64,000 bases of DNA from Streptomyces halobius (lineage in GTDB: Bacteria > Actinomycetota > Actinomycetes > Streptomycetales > Streptomycetaceae), in NCBI RefSeq assembly GCF_023277745.1, contig NZ_CP086322.1, positions 5,642,001 to 5,706,000 on the forward strand. The letters run 5' to 3'. How positions within the stretch are numbered: the stretch's first letter is position 1; every line of letters begins with the position of its first letter. Positions 18,154 through 27,859 of this stretch are shown one piece after another. Under the pieces are notes generated by a model. It did not search any database. It was not told where the DNA came from and was given only the letters and a program-made list of their open reading frames with translations. The position numbers and the translations under genes were made by a program.

Positions 18154-21100
18154 TCAGGACCGAGGGCGCACACCGTCGTCACACCCCGGACAGTCCTCGG
18201 TGTCGAGGGCCTGGACCGTCCGGCAGTGGTTGCAACTCCAGTGCGTCGGGGCAGGCGTGGCTTGATGCGCGTCCTTCGGACGGACCGACAGGTCGGCGTC
18301 CTGGCGCAGCGCCTCCACGATCGAACCGTTGGGGTCGAGACGCGGTACGGCAGAGATCAGCATTCTCGCCGCCACTCGGTGGTCTGCCGACTCCGAGGAA
18401 GCAGCCCGTGCCAGGAGCGAAGGGCGCCGATCGCCTGAGGTCATGAGGGCGACGGCGTGGAATAGGGCCGCCCGGTGGCGAGGCCAATGGGTCATGTCCC
18501 TGTCGAACAGCTCCTGACCGTCCCACGGAACGCGACCTCCCTCCAGGTTGATCAGCACGTTCGCCGCCGACCACGCCATCCACGATGAGTCCGCTTCCAG
18601 GCACGCCAGCAACGCCATCTGCTGGGCGTCCGTGAGGACCTGCCCGACGTCGGGGATGGGCGAGGGCTTGACCAGAGGCGGTGTGCCCACGACGAGCCAT
18701 TCGTCCAGCAGGGCATCGGGCGCGGTGATCTGCTGGAGGTGATGAGCCTGGGTGGCCACGGCCGCCTTGTCGATGCCGTACGCGTCAGCCATCGCGTCGA
18801 GCCACGCCCGGCGTTCCGCCGCGCTGTCGTGGGCGAAGGCGTGGTCGATCTCGTTCGCCGGGGAATCGGAGTATCCGGTCGCCGCGAGAAGGTCGCCGAG
18901 GGCGGTGAGCGACCAGAAGTCCCCGCCTGTGGACTCCGGGCACGGGCCGTGGAGTGACACGAGGTCCGAGAGGAGAGCCGCTCTGTCGTCCCGGGCGCCG
19001 GATGCCCAGTCTCGCAGCTGGGCGGCGATGTTCCCCCAACGCCGACTCGTGTCGAATCCCGCGCGTGCGAGTACGGCGTAGATCCTCTCGGCGACGTACC
19101 CAGGCGCGTGCATCGCGAGGGCGAACACGTACTCACCCGCGTCGTCGGGAAGCTCTCCCAGGTGCTCGGCCGCGCCTAGGGCGACCTGCTCGAGCCCTGG
19201 TGTGAGGCGGCCGCCACCGACCATCTCCCAACTGCGTCGCCCTTTCTGCACCATCTCGGAGTCCTGCGGCAGGGGAAGCGCCAGCACCGCGCGGAGCGCG
19301 TCGATCTCCGCTCCACCCAAGGGGGCCGCGTCCGTGCGGGCGTCCGTCAGCGCGCAGAGGGCCCGGGCGATCGACTCGGCGGTGTCATCGAGCTCGGACA
19401 GTTCTACAAGGTCCACTCGCCGACGCCGCGATGTCGAGGGCAGGGCCAGCAGACACGCGGCCTCCACGAAGGGCCAGGGCCCCGCGTCACGCGTCTTGTC
19501 CCACAGCGCCGGGAAGAACTCCGGGGGTTTGCCAGGGCCGCGCGGGAGTACCGGCTCGCCCGCGAGCGCGCCAAGAGCACCGTCCGTGAGCTGGTCCAGG
19601 GCCCGTTCCAGTTCGCCGTCGGAAAGAGTCACGACACCGCGCGCCGCGAGGTCAGCCACCATGAGGGTGGCCGCCCGCTGTGTCTCGCCGACGTCGAGCA
19701 GAGCCTCAGCCGTACGGGAATCGAGTCCGGCGGCGAGTGCGATAGCCCCGTCGGAGTCCGTGTGTACGAGGGCGTGGCGCAGCCAGTCCCGCAGTTCCTC
19801 GGCCCCGCACGACCGTGCCCACATGGCCGTTGCGATCTCAGCGAAGACCTTGCTGCGGGTGGTGAGTTCGCCCGCGCCGTTCACCACGAACACGGCGACG
19901 TGCTCGTCCCAGAACCGGAGCACGTGCTCCGCCACCTCGCCGGCTGCGGCGGGCGGCATGGCCCATCGCAGTGGGTCCCTCAGCATGCCGGTCAGTGACT
20001 CGAGGGCGCGTCCCGCTGGAGGCGTCGCCTCGCCGTCGAGGAGCCGTCCGAGCGTGGCGAATCCGTCGAGGAGCATGCCCGTCGTCAGGGCGGGTGCCCA
20101 AGGCCGGGCTGGGGCGAGCGTCCCCCGTAGCCCCTCCCACCGGTGCACGGACTGTTCCACCGCGCGGTGCAACAACGCCGCACGCCCTTTGGGAAGGTCG
20201 GCGTCCGGCGCGTTCGCGCAGACGAGGGCGAGCAGAGCGGCGAGCAGCGGCACCGCGAGCAGATGCGCGTGCTCCTTCTTCGCATCCTTGATCCAGGCGC
20301 GTCGCGTTGCAAGGAAGGCCGCTTGGTCCGGCCCGGGAATCCGTGCTTTGGCACAGGCGACGAGGATGCTGTCGACCGTTGCGTCGAGATCCTGTGGAGG
20401 CGCGAGCTCGACCCGGGGCAGGCCGAGCCGCGCCGCGGCCCCTTGCCCGTTCGTTCGTGTCGTGACCACGAACCCGCAGGAGGGGTGCAGAGACGCGAGA
20501 ATCCCTTCGAGTTGTTGCGCGACCCACGGCGCGCGCGCCCCGCATTCGTCCAGCCCGTCGCAGAGGAGGAGCACGCGCCCTTGACCGATTTCCTCATGGA
20601 GGTACGCGGCGAGCGGTCCCCGGTCCGCGTCCTGCACGGTGTCCGCTACGGCGTCATTGACCAGGCCGTCGAGGGTCAGACATCGCGGCTGTCCCTTCAG
20701 CAGACGCGGCAGCGACACGGGGATCGGGGCGGGGGCGTCGGCGTGGCTGGCGCAGTGGGCCGCGATCTCGCGTACCGCCACCGACTTGCCTGAGCCCGGT
20801 TGCCCCACGATGAGCATGCGGCGCCAGCGCCTCAGGTATTGGAGGAGGAAGGAGGAGGTGCGCTCGCCCTCCACGTCGATCTGGAGGCCGCCGATGAGAT
20901 CGTCGACGACGAGGGGCGGGAGGTCATCGGCGAGCAGGCTGAGGTCGATCCGTCCGGTCTCCGCTGTAAGCCGGGTGCGGTACGAGTCGACGGCGTTCCG
21001 ACGGGAGGCCAGACGCATCGCCACCGGACCCCCCTGGTCGGGGAGCACGGTCACCCCCGAGGCGGTCAGGGCGGCAACCCAGTCCTCGGCGGAACTCCCG

Positions 21101-21819
21101 AGCGCCTCGCCCGCCTGCCGATGGAAGAAGTCGGCCAGGGCGCTCACGGCACGGTGTCCCTGCGCGTTCGCCACGACGAGGTCCATCAGGGCAGCCAGGA
21201 AGTCACGGTGCGGTGCCGGTCCGGTCGAGCCGGGTAGGTGGAGAACACGCGCCCGGTCGAGGACGAGCCCGCGGACCCGTGACGGAAGCCGGTCGGTGAG
21301 GAGAGCGAGGGCCCTGGACTCGTCACCAGTCTCCATGCGCAGGCCCGCACGGTGGCGTCGCAGAGCCCGGTCGAGGTTCTTTACCGGCCCGACGAGTTCC
21401 TCGCCGGCGATGACCAGAAGATCGTCGGGGCCGAGCGTCGGAACCTGTCCCACCCAGCCCGTCAGCGTCTCTTCCAGCGGACGCCCTCGGCCGATCTTCC
21501 GCTTCGCGGACACGTAGGCGCGGCGCCCGTCGGAGAAGGTGACACGGATGTCGTCGGTCGGGTCGCTGGTCTCGAAGTCCAGCCGGACGGGCCACACCCC
21601 TGCTGCAACGTCAAGCCCCGACACCGGGCGGCCACGGAGCCCGTATACGGCCAAGTGCGCGGCCAGCTCGCACCGGAAGACACTGCCGACTTCCCCAGCC
21701 TGCCCCGCCCTGCTCACACCGACCGCACTCCGCCCGACCGATCCACACCGCTTGCTCCTGACCTCCGGCGGAGCACCGCCCCATGGTAAGACGTCACACC
21801 GAGAGTCGGGGCGAGACAA
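18154..21819 (-). CDS. Nuclease-NACHT STAND ATPase, putative phage-defence protein
   Basis: 1,221 residues. The N-terminal module (about 45-130) has DDIRVTFSDGRRAYVSAKRK, a PD-(D/E)xK-like pattern recalling Cap4/Mrr-type effector nucleases. NACHT ATPase: Walker A LIVGQPGSGKS near 340 and Walker B LLLCDGLDECGA near 421. A long helical sensor region follows (about 600-1180). The C-terminus has a CxxC...CxxC zinc finger (CNHCRTVQALDTEDCPGC). The architecture effector-NACHT-helical sensor matches Avs-like antiphage proteins that sense a viral protein and then attack DNA. The first 40 residues look untranslated, so the true start may be a GTG near 21690. It stands between repeat copies A and B. 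Confidence 0.8.
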   Translation of the reverse strand: MSRPDSRCDVLPWGGAPPEVRSKRCGSVGRSAVGVSRAGQAGEVGSVFRCELAAHLAVYGLRGRPVSGLDVAAGVWPVRLDFETSDPTDDIRVTFSDGRRAYVSAKRKIGRGRPLEETLTGWVGQVPTLGPDDLLVIAGEELVGPVKNLDRALRRHRAGLRMETGDESRALALLTDRLPSRVRGLVLDRARVLHLPGSTGPAPHRDFLAALMDLVVANAQGHRAVSALADFFHRQAGEALGSSAEDWVAALTASGVTVLPDQGGPVAMRLASRRNAVDSYRTRLTAETGRIDLSLLADDLPPLVVDDLIGGLQIDVEGERTSSFLLQYLRRWRRMLIVGQPGSGKSVAVREIAAHCASHADAPAPIPVSLPRLLKGQPRCLTLDGLVNDAVADTVQDADRGPLAAYLHEEIGQGRVLLLCDGLDECGARAPWVAQQLEGILASLHPSCGFVVTTRTNGQGAAARLGLPRVELAPPQDLDATVDSILVACAKARIPGPDQAAFLATRRAWIKDAKKEHAHLLAVPLLAALLALVCANAPDADLPKGRAALLHRAVEQSVHRWEGLRGTLAPARPWAPALTTGMLLDGFATLGRLLDGEATPPAGRALESLTGMLRDPLRWAMPPAAAGEVAEHVLRFWDEHVAVFVVNGAGELTTRSKVFAEIATAMWARSCGAEELRDWLRHALVHTDSDGAIALAAGLDSRTAEALLDVGETQRAATLMVADLAARGVVTLSDGELERALDQLTDGALGALAGEPVLPRGPGKPPEFFPALWDKTRDAGPWPFVEAACLLALPSTSRRRRVDLVELSELDDTAESIARALCALTDARTDAAPLGGAEIDALRAVLALPLPQDSEMVQKGRRSWEMVGGGRLTPGLEQVALGAAEHLGELPDDAGEYVFALAMHAPGYVAERIYAVLARAGFDTSRRWGNIAAQLRDWASGARDDRAALLSDLVSLHGPCPESTGGDFWSLTALGDLLAATGYSDSPANEIDHAFAHDSAAERRAWLDAMADAYGIDKAAVATQAHHLQQITAPDALLDEWLVVGTPPLVKPSPIPDVGQVLTDAQQMALLACLEADSSWMAWSAANVLINLEGGRVPWDGQELFDRDMTHWPRHRAALFHAVALMTSGDRRPSLLARAASSESADHRVAARMLISAVPRLDPNGSIVEALRQDADLSVRPKDAHQATPAPTHWSCNHCRTVQALDTEDCPGCDDGVRPRS

Positions 21820-22084
21820 GGGCGGTTCGGGTTCGCGCGCCTGAGCCCTCGTGGTCTCCGTCCTGTGAAAGTCCGGGCGCGATCAGCGTCCGCCCGGACC
21901 GGTACCGCGACGCACAGGCCATGGCCAGCGTCCCGCAGCCGGGGCTTCCGCCCGCCGTCCTACCGGCCTGGCCGGCATCAGCACGAAGCACATCAGAGCC
22001 TCCATCAGAACCGGGGCGGTTCACCCTGCGGGTGGCGGAGGGCTGTGTCTTGCCACTTGTGCAGCGATTGGGGGCAGGAGGGTG
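21820..22084. other. Intergenic upstream of the NACHT gene
   Basis: Divergent gap between the NACHT gene (minus) and the NERD gene (plus). No gene is recognised before repeat copy B. Confidence 0.4.
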
Positions 22085-22195
22085 CTGACCTGGGGATTCG
22101 CAGGGAAATGTGCGTTGACCTGGGAAAACTCCTCTCGGTAGTTCTCACGGGTCAACGCCGTTTCCCGGGCTCATGCGCCCTGGATGTGCCCTCGC
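22085..22195. repeat. Palindromic repeat element, copy B
   Basis: Begins TGACCTGGGGATTCGCAGGG. Hairpin 22112-22158: arms GCGTTGACCTGGGAAAACT and AGTTCTCACGGGTCAACGC (three mismatches) around CCTCTCGGT. The tail CTCATGCGCCCTGGATGTGC is like that of copies A and C. Confidence 0.65.
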
Positions 22196-22334
22196 CCTGT
22201 CTGCAGAACCGGCTGGGAAGCGCCCGATCTCGGCCACCAGCCTGCTCGGCGCAGACGTGAGGCTGTCTTGCTCGCTGTTTCTGATCCTGGTCACATGGTC
22301 ATTGGCCTTTGACGGGACGCGAAACGGGGGGCGC

Positions 22335-23153
22335 GTGAGCGACTTACAGGTCTCCGCATGGAAGCGTTACGGACATGACCGTCTCTACGTGAACCAGTCG
22401 GACGGCAAGAAGGTCGCATGGCTCGACCGTCGCACGGGGCATCTGAAGCTTCTGGTTGAGGAACAGCGGGGCGCGGTACTTGACGTCCTTGCTCCCTATC
22501 TCACTGCTCCTTCTTTGCCTGTGGCGCACAAGGTACTGCGTTCTGAGGATGACCTTGCGGGGAACCGCCCGGGAGACGCGCTGCAGGTGAAGGTGGACGA
22601 GCTGACGCCCGGCCTCTGGCGGTGGGCGTTGGCCAGGCTGTCCGGTCGGAGCCTGGAGGTGGACAACTGGCGCACAGGACTGGCCGGCGAGCGCCGGGTG
22701 GGAGCGGAGCTGGAGAGGCTGGTGCGGCGTGGCTGGCGAGTACTGCATTCCATACCCCTGGCGGGTGATGTTGACATCGACCACGTCCTGATCGGTCCGG
22801 GCGGAGCCTTTTGCATCAACACGAAGTGCCACCGCGGGGCGCGCATTTGGGTGGGCGACGACTCTGTTCGCATAGGCGGCCAGTCGTACCCCTACGTGCG
22901 GAAGAGCCGAGCTGAGGCGCGGCGGGCCTCAGCTGCGCTGACGCGTGCGTGTGGCTTTCCCGTCGAGGTTCAGCCGGCGCTTGCCTTCGTCGCAGTGGCA
23001 GACCTGAAGGTCGTGCCGTCACTCCGGGACGTGCGCGTCCTCCAAGAGCGCGACATCGCGGCGTTCAAGCACCTCAAGGCTGGCTGGCGATCGGACAAGG
23101 TCGAGTTGGTGTACACGGCGGCTCGTGATCGCCACACGTGGGTTCGCTCCTGA
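22335..23153 (+). CDS. NERD-domain protein, putative nuclease
   Basis: 272 residues from GTG 22335. The NERD domain spans about 112-230: GERRVGAELERL (Glu125), DVDIDHVLIGPGGAFCINTK (Asp148, Lys164). These are the restriction-endonuclease-like catalytic positions. The N-terminal 110 residues carry a conserved-looking module (AWKRYGHDRLYVNQSDGKKV) without a known name. A more upstream ATG would add hydrophobic residues poorly placed for this family, so GTG is preferred. It lies 133 bases before the helicase-nuclease gene on the same strand, probably in one operon. Confidence 0.8.
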   Translation: MSDLQVSAWKRYGHDRLYVNQSDGKKVAWLDRRTGHLKLLVEEQRGAVLDVLAPYLTAPSLPVAHKVLRSEDDLAGNRPGDALQVKVDELTPGLWRWALARLSGRSLEVDNWRTGLAGERRVGAELERLVRRGWRVLHSIPLAGDVDIDHVLIGPGGAFCINTKCHRGARIWVGDDSVRIGGQSYPYVRKSRAEARRASAALTRACGFPVEVQPALAFVAVADLKVVPSLRDVRVLQERDIAAFKHLKAGWRSDKVELVYTAARDRHTWVRS

Positions 23154-23286
23154 CGGTTGGCTGGGTTACGGCCAACTTTCGCGGAATGTGGCTTGTTCAC
23201 GTCATTACTTGCCGGTCCCTGTTGAAGGTGCCGCTTCTCTCTCACATCCTGGAAGGCTTTCCGTCGAGCCATGATCTGGGGGATTA

Positions 23287-26200
23287 GTGTCTCTTTACCC
23301 TGCACTCCGTGCGAACAATCCGGAGGCGGTTCACCACACGCGCCAACTTATCGAATACATGCGCGAAATCGTCCGGGGTTCGTACAAGCCGGTGCGGGAC
23401 TGGCAGAAGTATCCGGAGGTTCTCTGGCTCTCTGGCTTGCCCGACGACAGGCTCCGGCGGCACCCGGACGGCGACCGGACGCTGCTCAAGGTGGCACACC
23501 GTCCGCCACGCCCAGCTCCTGTCCTGCCCGAGGTGCTGGCGGGGTGGGTCGATCCCGAGGCTGCAGCCACCGCGACGCCCGAAGCGCCACCGCTGGCCGA
23601 GTCGGGACCGGGTCAGGGCTGGCAGGAAGACGGGAACGGAGACCTATTCGAGGTCTCCGAGATCAACCGAGAGGAAGCGCACGACGTGCTGCGCGCCTAC
23701 ACGCGATGGCTCGATGCGTGGCGCAAGTGGTCGGAAAAAGAGCGCGTCGACCGGCCGTACCGTGAACTCCATCAGCAGCTTTACCGAATGGCGACCAGGA
23801 TTCAGCAGGACGGCGAGGAATACGAGGCGGTACTCGGCGCCGGATTCCTGACCATCGGAGCCACACGTCCGTCGGCGCGTATCGCCCGGCATATTCTGAC
23901 GGCGCCGCTGATACTCACCGTGAATTCCACGAATATGTCCATCACCGTCGCTCTCGCACCCGGCGACCCCGCGCGGCTGGAGGACAGCGAGTTCCTTGAC
24001 GCTGACGAGGGCTACAGCACCCGCCTGCTGAGCCTGCTGCGGGACCGTGTCGACGCGGAAGGATTCCATCCGCTGTCCCGTGACTCCCAGGACGTGCTCG
24101 GTGACTGGTCGGAGAGGGCGTTCGGCACCGATCGCGCGGTGGCGTTCCACCGTGGCTGGGGCCGCCCGCCCGCCGACGCGACACTGCCGGTGCCCACGCT
24201 TGGGTTCGCGCCGGCGATCATTCTCCGTCAGCGGGGACAGGGCGCCCTCGTGAACTTCTACGACGGCATCGCGAACCGCCTCGCCCAGCCCGGTGCTATC
24301 GCCCCACTGGGCCTGGCTCAGTTGCTGTACCAGTTGGAAGCCGAGGACCGCAGGTCGTGGGGTACGGCGGGGGGCCGCGACGTGCCGCCCGCCCTCGGCC
24401 CAGACCCGCTGTTCCCGCTGCTGTCGAACGAAGCGCAGCGGGAGGTACTGAGGCGCCTTCAGACCGATACCGGCGTCGTCGTTCAGGGACCGCCCGGCAC
24501 GGGAAAGACGCACACCATCGCCAACCTCGTGTGTGCCTTGCTGGCGGACGGCAAGCGGGTGCTCGTGACGAGTGAGAAGGGCCAGGCGCTGAAGGTCCTG
24601 CGGCAGCAACTGCCCTCCGAGCTGCGCAGCCTGTGCGTCCTCCAGGGCGACCGACGCCAGGACGGCAGCGACGACCTTGAACAGTCCGTGCGCGCGCTCT
24701 CCCAACTCAGTGCCACTCAGTCGACGGAGCGTCTCGACGTAAGGATCAAGAGCCATGAGGCGCTGCGCTCGGAACTGTCGGACACCCACGCGCGGCTCCG
24801 TGACGAACTCCGCGCCCTTCGTGAGGCGGAGTGGTACGAACACCTCGATGTGGCCACCGGTTACGAGGGGCGGCTCGCGGAGATCGTGGAGACCGTCGCT
24901 GCCGGTGCACCGAATTACGACTGGATGCCCGTCCTGCCCGCCTCGGCGCCGAGAGAACCTTCGCTGAGCCAGGACGAGGCCCAGCGCCTGCTGGGTCTGG
25001 TGTCCCGGCACGGGGCCGGAGTGTTGGACGAGCATGCCGCCCGCTGCCCGGACCCCGCGGACTTCGTCGCACCCGTGCTGTTCGAAGAGGCGGTCAATGC
25101 CCTGGACACCGCTGTGCGCTCCTGCGCCGAAGCGTCGTCCGACACGCTTGCCCTCGAACTCGCGAATCAGGGCCGCGATCTGATCGCGACATTGGTAGAA
25201 CTGCTGGACGCGGCGGAACACGCACTTCAGAGCGAGGGGCTGCCAGGCGAGCCGGCCGCTTGGCAGCCCGACCAATGGACCACTCGTGCCCTGCGGGACG
25301 GGATGGCCGGCCAACGACAGCAGTTGTGGGACGCAGTGCGCCGGTCAGCCGCCCGCGCCGAGGAAGTGCAGAGCGTGCTTCAGCACATCCCCTTCGCCGT
25401 GCTCGACGTACCTGACGTGGCGCTCGCCGAGGAATCACGTCTCATCGCTGCTGGGAGGGACCTCGAGCAGTTCCTGCGAGCCGGCGGAAAGCTGCGCAAG
25501 CTGGCTCCGAAGGCGGTGCAGAAGGAAGCTCAAGTCCTTCTCCGGGACTGCCGAGTGGACGGGCGAGTGCCCAGTACGCCGGATGAGATCTCCGCACTGG
25601 TGGCTCACCTCGCGGCGCGCCAGTGTGTCCGGCAGCTGAACGAGCGCTGGCAGAGCGTCGGCGTGCCCGCGGCCGAGGGTTCCACGGAGGTGGCTCTGTC
25701 GGAGCTGCTGGACCGGGTGCCGACGCTCCGCGCGGTGGACGGGTTCACCCACTCCGTGCGTATGTTGCACGACGTTCTGCTCAAGGCCCGGATCAAGGCC
25801 ACGGTGCGGACGGCACAGCAGTGGGACGACGTCCGTACGTCGGCGAACGGTGCCGAACGGCTGCTCCGTGCCCGTGAGGCGGAGGAGGAGCTGCGGTCCT
25901 TCGCCGAGCAACTACCGCGGCCCGATGCCCAAGGAGTGGCCGAACTGGCGGAGGTGCACCGGGCCGTCACCGCCCGTGATCCGCGGGCGTACTCGTGCGC
26001 GATCGACTCACTGACCGAGGCGTTCCATCGTGAGGCCGATCGCCGGGAGGCCCGCAAACTCCTGGACCGACTGTCCGAGGATCACCCCGAACTGGCCCGG
26101 CGTTTCGCCGAGTCCCCGACCGAGGCGGCTTGGGAGACCCGCCTGGTGAACCTGGACGGAGCCTGGGCCTGGCGGCGAGCGCGCACCTTTCAAGACACGA

Positions 26201-27858
26201 TGCTGAAACCCGGCAGGGAAGCAAAACTGGAAGGGGAACTGGAAGCGGTCGAGGCACAGTTGAGGAACTCGGTCACCCAACTGGCGGCCGACAGAGCGCT
26301 GTACCACTGCCTGGACCGGATGACGGCCGGACAGAAACAGGCACTGAGTGCCTACGCGTCGGCCACGGCGAACGCAGGCAAGGGAATGACGGCACTCGGC
26401 AAGCGGCACCTGAAGGCCGCCCGTTCCGCGATGCGTGACGCGCGTGCCGCGGTCCCGGCATGGGTCATGCCGATTAAACAGGTGGCCGAAATGATCGACC
26501 CCGAGCCGGACGCCTTCGACGTCGTCATTGTGGACGAGGCGAGCCAGGTCGGTCTGGACGGACTGATGCTGTTGTGGCTCGCTCCGAGAATCATCGTCGT
26601 GGGTGACGACAAGCAGTGTGCCCCGTTCTACACAGGTGGCAAGCACGAGCGGTTCAACGAACTCCTCGACTCGCTCCTGCCCCATCTCACCGACTGGCAG
26701 CGCGACGGGCTCAGCCCCAAGTCCAACCTCTACGACCTGCTGTCCGCGCGCTTCAGTGAGACGATCCGGCTCACCGAGCACTTCCGGTGCATGCCGGAGA
26801 TCATCAAGTGGTCCTCGGCCCAGTTCTATCCCGACAACGAACTCGTGCCGCTGCGGCAGTACGGAGCGGACCGGCTGCGGCCCCTCGAAGTCGTCCATGT
26901 CCATGAAGGCCACTGCGAGGGACGGCGAGAGACCCTGGTCAACAGGCCCGAAGCCGAACGCATCGTCGCCAAGTTGCAGGAACTCGCGGAGGACGAGGCA
27001 TACGCGCAACGGAGTTTCGGAGTCATCGTGCTCCGTTCTGGTCACCAGACAAGGCTGTTGGAGAATCTCATCGACACGCGGATCGACTCCACGATCCAGG
27101 AGCGGCACAACATACGTGTCGGCACGGCCGAACAATTCCAGGGAGACGAACGGGACGTCATCCTGCTCTCGCTGGTCGTTGACGCCGACAACACCCGGGC
27201 TCTGACCGGCCAGGGTGACGGAAGGCGGTTCAACGTGGCCGCCAGCCGGGCCCGCGACCAGATGTGGCTGTTCACCTCCGTCACACCGGACCAGCTGCGC
27301 AGCAGGGACCTGCGTCACTCCCTGCTCACCTATATGCAGGCGCCGCCGGAACTCCAGGGCGCCTCTCCCGGCCTTTCCGCCGTTTCACCCGACGAGCGGT
27401 GCGAGCCGTTCGACTCTCTGTTTGAGCAGCGAGTCTTCCGTAGGATCAAGGAAAGCGGCTACCACGTCGTCCCCCAGTGGAAGGTCAGCGGCAAACGCAT
27501 CGACCTCGTCGTCGTCGGAGAGACGGGCCGCCTCGCCGTGGAGTGCGACGGCAGCCCGTATCACTCCACTCCTGACCAGATCCGTGACGATTACGAGCGA
27601 GAGCGGGAACTGCGCCGGGCCGGCTGGCAGTTCTGGCGCGTACGCAGCAGCGAGTTCGCCCTGTCTCCGGAGAATTCGCTGGCTCCGTTGTGGAAGCGCC
27701 TCGACGCTTTGGGCATCCGGCCCGGAGCCATCGATGAGGTCCAGGGCGACTCGGGGAGCACATGGGCCCCGGTCGACGTGGACGATACAGACCTCACCAC
27801 CGATGAACTCGACGCCATGCTCGATGAGGATGCGTCCGTCTCTCTCGAAGGAGCCTGA
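23287..27858 (+). CDS. SF1 helicase fused to Vsr-like nuclease
   Basis: 1,523 residues. Upf1/DNA2-type SF1 helicase split by a long helical insertion: motif I GPPGTGKT near 400, motif II VVIVDEAS near 1079, motif III VGDDKQCAP near 1108 and motif VI RFNVAASRARD near 1313. C-terminal Vsr/MTES_1575-type nuclease: E in FEQRVF near 1376, D in KRIDLVVV near 1402 and ExD in LAVECDGSPYH near 1417. The first 390 residues are unassigned. Likely unwinds and cuts foreign nucleic acid. The TTG/GTG-rich context leaves the exact start open, but MSLYPALR is reasonable. The HEPN gene follows after one base. Confidence 0.88.
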   Translation: MSLYPALRANNPEAVHHTRQLIEYMREIVRGSYKPVRDWQKYPEVLWLSGLPDDRLRRHPDGDRTLLKVAHRPPRPAPVLPEVLAGWVDPEAAATATPEAPPLAESGPGQGWQEDGNGDLFEVSEINREEAHDVLRAYTRWLDAWRKWSEKERVDRPYRELHQQLYRMATRIQQDGEEYEAVLGAGFLTIGATRPSARIARHILTAPLILTVNSTNMSITVALAPGDPARLEDSEFLDADEGYSTRLLSLLRDRVDAEGFHPLSRDSQDVLGDWSERAFGTDRAVAFHRGWGRPPADATLPVPTLGFAPAIILRQRGQGALVNFYDGIANRLAQPGAIAPLGLAQLLYQLEAEDRRSWGTAGGRDVPPALGPDPLFPLLSNEAQREVLRRLQTDTGVVVQGPPGTGKTHTIANLVCALLADGKRVLVTSEKGQALKVLRQQLPSELRSLCVLQGDRRQDGSDDLEQSVRALSQLSATQSTERLDVRIKSHEALRSELSDTHARLRDELRALREAEWYEHLDVATGYEGRLAEIVETVAAGAPNYDWMPVLPASAPREPSLSQDEAQRLLGLVSRHGAGVLDEHAARCPDPADFVAPVLFEEAVNALDTAVRSCAEASSDTLALELANQGRDLIATLVELLDAAEHALQSEGLPGEPAAWQPDQWTTRALRDGMAGQRQQLWDAVRRSAARAEEVQSVLQHIPFAVLDVPDVALAEESRLIAAGRDLEQFLRAGGKLRKLAPKAVQKEAQVLLRDCRVDGRVPSTPDEISALVAHLAARQCVRQLNERWQSVGVPAAEGSTEVALSELLDRVPTLRAVDGFTHSVRMLHDVLLKARIKATVRTAQQWDDVRTSANGAERLLRAREAEEELRSFAEQLPRPDAQGVAELAEVHRAVTARDPRAYSCAIDSLTEAFHREADRREARKLLDRLSEDHPELARRFAESPTEAAWETRLVNLDGAWAWRRARTFQDTMLKPGREAKLEGELEAVEAQLRNSVTQLAADRALYHCLDRMTAGQKQALSAYASATANAGKGMTALGKRHLKAARSAMRDARAAVPAWVMPIKQVAEMIDPEPDAFDVVIVDEASQVGLDGLMLLWLAPRIIVVGDDKQCAPFYTGGKHERFNELLDSLLPHLTDWQRDGLSPKSNLYDLLSARFSETIRLTEHFRCMPEIIKWSSAQFYPDNELVPLRQYGADRLRPLEVVHVHEGHCEGRRETLVNRPEAERIVAKLQELAEDEAYAQRSFGVIVLRSGHQTRLLENLIDTRIDSTIQERHNIRVGTAEQFQGDERDVILLSLVVDADNTRALTGQGDGRRFNVAASRARDQMWLFTSVTPDQLRSRDLRHSLLTYMQAPPELQGASPGLSAVSPDERCEPFDSLFEQRVFRRIKESGYHVVPQWKVSGKRIDLVVVGETGRLAVECDGSPYHSTPDQIRDDYERERELRRAGWQFWRVRSSEFALSPENSLAPLWKRLDALGIRPGAIDEVQGDSGSTWAPVDVDDTDLTTDELDAMLDEDASVSLEGA

Positions 27859-27859
27859 T

